A stretch of DNA of 10,874 nucleotides from NCBI GenBank assembly GCA_020851835.1, contig JADZBZ010000017.1, forward strand, positions 1 through 10,874, in the 5' to 3' direction. Shown here in pieces: positions 7,635-10,874 of this stretch. The DNA is from Acidobacteriota bacterium (GTDB lineage Bacteria; Acidobacteriota; Vicinamibacteria; Vicinamibacterales; UBA2999). The position numbers and the translations under genes were made by a program. Positions within the stretch are counted from its first letter, which is position 1. Every line of letters starts with the position of its first letter. Below the pieces are notes generated by a model, which saw only the letters and a program-made list of their open reading frames with translations, had not been told where the DNA came from and did no database searches.

Positions 7635-7659
7635 CGGTCATCGGAGGGCCGGGTATGAT
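7631..7659 (+). promoter_or_regulatory. Promoter for a probably leaderless transcript of the compact ACAD-like gene
   Basis: CTGACG (7631-7636, 4/6 to TTGACA) is followed after exactly 17 bases by TATGAT (7654-7659, 5/6 to TATAAT). The ATG at 7665 is five bases after the -10, so the transcript would begin at about the A of the start codon. The -35 overlaps the stop codon of the HIT gene. The only GGAGG (7643-7647) is 17 bases from the ATG, too far to act well. Confidence 0.5.
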
Positions 7660-7664
7660 TCGAC

Positions 7665-8378
7665 ATGATCCCGCCCATGACCTTTGACCTCACGCCCGAA
7701 CTGGAGGCGCTGGTGCGCGACGCGCGCCAGCGCTCGGCCGCTCGCATCGCGCCGCTCGCCGCCGAAATCGATTCCTCCGGCCTCATTCCGGCCGCCGTGC
7801 TGGCCGAGGCCACACGAGTTGTGGACTGGACCCGCTCGACGCTGGCCGCCGTACTGGCTCTCGAGGAACTGGCCGCCGCCAGCGGCTCGGTGGCCGCGGC
7901 CGTGGCGCTTGGCGCCGCCGTGGATCGCGACGGCCTGATGGGTCTGCGCGGCGTGGCTCGGGCGGCGGCTCCCACCGAGCAGCAATACCTGGGAATGGCG
8001 GCCGTGTGCCTGGGCCTGGGGAGGAGGGCGACGACCGAGGCCCTGGCGCGGTTGAGAAAGCACGGTGACCGGCCCTCCGGCGAACCCGAGGACGCGCCGC
8101 ACTGGGTGCTGGCCGATGCCGCCACCGAGCTCGAGGCCGCGCGGCTCTTCGTGCTTGCATCGGCGCAGCCCGGCGGCCCGGGCGCCGCGGGTGCGCTGGT
8201 GTTCGCCGGCACCGCTGCGGCGAAGGCCGTGGAGGCCGCGCTGCGGATCGTGGGACCGGAGGCCTTTACCCGGGGCGCCGCCCTCGAGCGGTGCGGCCGG
8301 GACGTGCGTGCCGCGCTCCTGATCCTGGGGACGGAAGACGAGGCGAGACGCCGCGAGGCCGACCGGCTGCTCGGCTGA
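7665..8378 (+). CDS. Compact acyl-CoA dehydrogenase-like protein, probably catalytically inactive
   Basis: A 237-residue Ala-rich protein that looks like an acyl-CoA dehydrogenase (ACAD) without its middle. Residues about 6-95 (FDLTPELEALVRDARQ, LEELAAASGSVAAAV) have the pattern of the ACAD N-terminal helical domain. Residues about 105-237 resemble the C-terminal helical domain. The beta-barrel with the SEAG/flavin motif is absent, so it is about 145 residues shorter than a normal ACAD. The last 44 residues align without gaps to the last 44 of the ACAD next door (G, F, E, RD, GT and LLG identical), but the catalytic glutamate of YEGT is leucine here (L221, in LGT). A redox role is therefore unlikely; a regulatory or partner role is speculation. 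ATG 7665 is preferred for its promoter spacing; ATG 7677 is the alternative. It converges on the ACAD gene. Confidence 0.7.
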   Translation: MIPPMTFDLTPELEALVRDARQRSAARIAPLAAEIDSSGLIPAAVLAEATRVVDWTRSTLAAVLALEELAAASGSVAAAVALGAAVDRDGLMGLRGVARAAAPTEQQYLGMAAVCLGLGRRATTEALARLRKHGDRPSGEPEDAPHWVLADAATELEAARLFVLASAQPGGPGAAGALVFAGTAAAKAVEAALRIVGPEAFTRGAALERCGRDVRAALLILGTEDEARRREADRLLG

Positions 8379-8420
8379 CGTCAGAGGGGCCAGGCAGGGC
8401 GATGCCAGGAGACCCTCGCC

Positions 8421-8441
8421 GGGCCGAGGACATCACGGCCC
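8421..8441. terminator. Weak hairpin between the convergent ACAD-like and ACAD genes
   Basis: GGGCCG (8421-8426) and CGGCCC (8436-8441) form a perfect 6-bp inverted repeat with a 9-base loop in the 75-base gap between the two stops. No T-run follows on either strand, so the terminator role is only suggested by position. Confidence 0.3.
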
Positions 8442-8453
8442 ATTGAGCCAGCT

Positions 8454-9617
8454 TCACCCCAACAGCCCCTTGGCGATGGTCATGAGCTGCATGTTCGAGG
8501 TCCCTTCGTAAATCTGGCCGATCTTCGCGTCGCGATAGAGCTTCTCGACGGGATAGTCCTTGACGAAGCCGTAGCCCCCGAACAGGTTGACGGCCATCGA
8601 CGTGACGCGTTCGGCCACCTCGGACGAGACGATCTTGCACATGGCCGCCTCCTGCAGGAAGGGCAGGCCCGCGTCGCGCAGGCGGGCGGCGTTGTACACC
8701 AGGAGACGGGCCGTCTCCACCTCGATCGCCATGCGCGCGAGTTGGAACTGCACGCCCTGGAAATCGGCGATGGTCTTGCCGAATTGCTTGCGTTCCTTGA
8801 CGTACTTCACGGTGTGGTTGAATGCGCCCTGCGCCAGCCCCACCATCTGCGCACCGATGCCGATGCGCCCCTCGTTGAGGGTCTCGATGGCGACTTTGTA
8901 GCCCTTGCCGACCTCGCCCAGGACGGCCGACGCGGGCACGTCGCAATCCTCGAACAGCAGCTCGCACGTGCTGCTGGCGCGAATGCCGAGTTTGTCCTCC
9001 TTCTTGCCGATGGTGAAGCCCGGCGTGCCGCGCTCCACGAGGAACGCCGTGATGCCCCGATAGCCGGCCTCGGGGTTGACGTTCGCGAAGACGATGAAGA
9101 GGTCGGCCTCGTTGGCGTTGGTAATCCAGAGCTTGCGTCCGGTGAGCACGTAGGTGTCGCCCCGTTCGACGCCCCGCGTGGTGAGTGCGAAGGCGTCGCT
9201 GCCCGATCCGGCCTCGGAGAGGCAGTAGGCGCCCACCACGGACGAGGCGAGCTTGGGCAGGTAGCGGTGCTTGACGGACTCGGAGCCCCACCGCAGGATC
9301 GCGTTGATCACCAGGGTGTTCTGCACGTCGACCAGCACAGCGATTGACGGGTCTACCCGCGACAGGGCCTCGACCGCGAGTACGGAGTGGAAGAAGGAGG
9401 CACCGGCGCCGGCGTGGCTCTCGGGCACCTCGATGCCCATGATGCCCAGCTCGAACAGTTTGTCGATGAGCTCGCGCGGCATCTTCGCGTGCTCGTCCAT
9501 CTCGCGCGACAGGGGCCGAACTTCGTTGTCCGCGAATTCGTACACGCTGTCGCGGAACAGCGCTTCATCGTCCGACAGGCGGGTGAGCGCCGGCTGTCCG
9601 GAGAGCGTCTGCGCCAT
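8454..9617 (-). CDS. Short/branched-chain acyl-CoA dehydrogenase
   Basis: A 387-residue FAD enzyme that introduces the alpha-beta double bond into acyl-CoA and passes electrons to electron-transfer flavoprotein in the cytosol. All ACAD landmarks are present: an N-terminal helical domain (about 15-125), the first family signature YCLSEAGSGSDAFAL (131-145) and LWITNA (164-169) in the beta domain, RASSTCELLFEDCDVP, NEGRIGIGAQMVGLAQG, and the second signature GGYGFVKDYPVEKLYRDAKI near the end. The catalytic base is E371 in IYEGTSN. The VQNTLV and RASSTC segments and the E371 position resemble the 2-methylbutyryl/isobutyryl-type (ACADSB-like) branch, which suggests branched-chain amino acid breakdown; butyryl-CoA dehydrogenase is the main alternative. 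A GAGGG about nine bases before the ATG supports the start. The gene is divergent from the VWFA gene and converges with the compact ACAD-like gene. Confidence 0.96.
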   Translation of the reverse strand: MAQTLSGQPALTRLSDDEALFRDSVYEFADNEVRPLSREMDEHAKMPRELIDKLFELGIMGIEVPESHAGAGASFFHSVLAVEALSRVDPSIAVLVDVQNTLVINAILRWGSESVKHRYLPKLASSVVGAYCLSEAGSGSDAFALTTRGVERGDTYVLTGRKLWITNANEADLFIVFANVNPEAGYRGITAFLVERGTPGFTIGKKEDKLGIRASSTCELLFEDCDVPASAVLGEVGKGYKVAIETLNEGRIGIGAQMVGLAQGAFNHTVKYVKERKQFGKTIADFQGVQFQLARMAIEVETARLLVYNAARLRDAGLPFLQEAAMCKIVSSEVAERVTSMAVNLFGGYGFVKDYPVEKLYRDAKIGQIYEGTSNMQLMTIAKGLLG

Positions 9618-9659
9618 GGAGAGAACCCTCGTAACTCGTTCGGGAACAAGGAGCGTAGC

Positions 9660-9675
9660 CTGACGAAGCCGTCAG
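9660..9675. promoter_or_regulatory. Inverted repeat CTGACG-AAGC-CGTCAG between divergent ACAD and VWFA genes
   Basis: A perfect 6-bp dyad with a 4-base centre lies in the 104-base divergent region, upstream of both genes. It has the size of a TetR- or GntR-type operator half-site pair but could equally be a small RNA hairpin. No regulator gene is adjacent. Confidence 0.3.
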
Positions 9676-9683
9676 CAGAGCAA

Positions 9684-9692
9684 TGGTATCAT
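9684..9692 (+). promoter_or_regulatory. Extended -10 promoter element of the VWFA gene
   Basis: TGGTATCAT reads as an extended -10 (TG, one base, then TATCAT, 5/6 to TATAAT). The start point would be near 9699, leaving about 23 bases of leader that contain the purine-rich AGGGAGG (9712-9718) just before the ATG at 9722. No good -35 at normal spacing is seen, as is usual for extended -10 promoters. Confidence 0.45.
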
Positions 9693-9721
9693 CGGATTCG
9701 GCGCCAGAAAGAGGGAGGCAT

Positions 9722-10874
9722 ATGCGACGCATCACGGCTCTGGTTGGTCTCGTGGTCGCGCTCGCCGTGACGGCGGGGGCCCAGGAACCGTCCCGCCCAT
9801 CGCCGTCTGCCGATGCGCCGAAGAGTACATCGGGCCAGGAGGTGGATCCCGCCACCGGGCAGCCCGTTTTTCGCACGGGCATCAACTTCGTCCGCGTCGA
9901 CGTGATCGCGACCGATCGGCAGGGCACGCCCATCGTGGACCTCACCCGGAACGACTTCGAGGTGATGGAAGACGGCAAGCCGCAGAGCGTCGAAACGTTC
10001 CGCCTCGTCAGAGTCGATGGCGTGGCACCCGACTACGCTCCGCAGCCCATCCGCACGCGAGATGACGAAGATACCGCCGCCGCCGACGACAACGCGCGGA
10101 TTTTCGTGTTCTTCCTGGACGACTACAACGTGCGGCTGGGCAATTCGATGTCGGCCCGCCGGGACCTGGCCGAGTTCGTCCGAACACAGCTGGCCCCCAC
10201 CGATCTGGTGGCCATCATGTATCCGCTGACGCCCCTCGACGCGGTTGTGCTGACGCGCGACCACGAGAGCGTCACGCGCGCGCTCGAACGCTTCGAGGGA
10301 CGCAAGTTCCGCTACGAGCCCCGCAACCAGATCGAGGCGCAATACGCGGACCGGCCGACCGAAATCGTCGAACGCATTCGCCGGCAGGTGTCGCTCTCGG
10401 CATTGAAGGGCCTGTCCATCAAGCTCGGTGCCCTGCGAGAGGGGCGCAAGGCCATCATCCTGGTGAGCGAAGGGTATACGGCCATGCTGCCGCCGCAGAT
10501 GCGCGATGCCATTGCCACGATGCCGGGGCTCGGCAACCCGGCGCGGGGGAATCCCCTGGCGGGAGAGAACAGCCTCGCCGAAGAGCGGGCCCGCAATTCG
10601 GCCGAGTTCGACCTGCAGACCGATCTGCAACTGGTGTTCGACGCGGCCAACCGATCGAACGCGGCCATCTACGCCGTGGATCCGCGGGGTCTCTCCAACG
10701 GTGAGTTCGACATCGCCGACAACGTCGGCATGCGACAGAGCCAGGAGGCGCTGCGGTCCACGATGAACTCGTTGCAAACGCTCGCCGAGAACACCGACGG
10801 CCGCGCCATCGTCAATCGCAACGACCTGGCGAAGGGGATGGGGCAGATCATCCGGGATTCGAGCACGTACTACC
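9722..10874 (+). CDS. Secreted VWFA-related protein of the acidobacterial type (3' end beyond window)
   Basis: The first 384 codons of a gene that runs off the right edge. Residues 1-20 form a Sec signal peptide (MRR, then a hydrophobic core ending AVTAGA, cleavage before QEP), so the protein is exported. A beta-rich region at 50-95 (FRTGINFVRVDVIATDRQG, DFEVMEDGKPQSVE) is the typical opening of the VWFA-related family abundant in Acidobacteriota (the TIGR03436 type, named from memory). The VWA Rossmann-like domain follows: IFVFFLDDYNVR (127-138), KAIILVSEGY (243-252), AIYAVDPRGL (315-324) and LAENTDGRAI (354-363). The metal site normally reads DxSxS; here it reads D133-D-Y-N-V, so both serines are missing and metal-dependent adhesion is doubtful. 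The stretch 253-300 is a polar insertion. Function in this family is not established; ligand binding outside the cell is inference. GGGAGG lies three bases before the ATG. Confidence 0.88.
   Translation, partial: MRRITALVGLVVALAVTAGAQEPSRPSPSADAPKSTSGQEVDPATGQPVFRTGINFVRVDVIATDRQGTPIVDLTRNDFEVMEDGKPQSVETFRLVRVDGVAPDYAPQPIRTRDDEDTAAADDNARIFVFFLDDYNVRLGNSMSARRDLAEFVRTQLAPTDLVAIMYPLTPLDAVVLTRDHESVTRALERFEGRKFRYEPRNQIEAQYADRPTEIVERIRRQVSLSALKGLSIKLGALREGRKAIILVSEGYTAMLPPQMRDAIATMPGLGNPARGNPLAGENSLAEERARNSAEFDLQTDLQLVFDAANRSNAAIYAVDPRGLSNGEFDIADNVGMRQSQEALRSTMNSLQTLAENTDGRAIVNRNDLAKGMGQIIRDSSTYY

Noticed and set aside
8266..9291. A 341-codon minus-strand frame overlapping the acyl-CoA dehydrogenase
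   Set aside because: It is a shifted frame of the dehydrogenase gene on the same strand; the true frame has both ACAD signatures and the catalytic glutamate.
9689..10777. A 362-codon minus-strand frame opposite the VWFA gene
   Set aside because: It gives no recognisable domain. The plus-strand frame has a signal peptide, a ribosome-binding site and a VWFA-type core and stays open to the window end.

Overview
The window is a gene-dense chromosomal stretch of high G+C, about two thirds by eye. It most likely comes from an Acidobacteriota bacterium, perhaps class Vicinamibacteria. The best pointer is the right-end gene, which resembles the secreted VWFA-related family typical of Acidobacteriota. 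The high G+C, GTG starts and mix of housekeeping genes fit, but class-level placement is inference. I see no rRNA, tRNA, CRISPR array, insertion sequence or phage gene. No gap between genes exceeds about 125 bases.

Layout, left to right. The 3' end of scpA overlaps scpB by four bases; together they encode the kleisin and winged-helix partners of the SMC condensin. Facing them on the minus strand are rluB (23S rRNA pseudouridine synthase) and, upstream in the same transcription unit, a membrane-anchored alpha/beta hydrolase. The hydrolase is divergent from cmk (CMP kinase), with only 26 bases between the start codons. cmk converges on a minus-strand gene for a bipartite protein with a Lys/Ala/Arg-rich histone H1-like N-terminal half and an acidic DUF6335-like C-terminal half. 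Next, all on the plus strand, come rpsA (ribosomal protein S1, six S1 repeats), an IHF-beta/HU gene and a HIT-family nucleotide phosphorylase or hydrolase. A compact acyl-CoA dehydrogenase-like protein follows on the plus strand and converges with a full-length short/branched-chain acyl-CoA dehydrogenase on the minus strand. The window ends inside a secreted VWFA-related protein.

The cmk-rpsA-ihfB order is the one known from Escherichia coli, and scpA-scpB-rluB is a common bacterial neighbourhood. Here both are modified: rluB is reversed relative to scpAB, and the histone-like gene sits backwards between cmk and rpsA. The genes serve chromosome organisation (ScpA/B, IHF/HU, histone-like protein), translation (RluB, S1), nucleotide metabolism (CMP kinase, HIT protein) and acyl-CoA oxidation.

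The items most worth a second look are: a heptamer-built hairpin ending on the base before the ihfB start codon; a compact acyl-CoA dehydrogenase homologue that lacks the central beta domain and the catalytic glutamate; the histone-like/DUF6335-like fusion; and start regions suggesting leaderless transcripts. No obviously new multi-gene system is visible.
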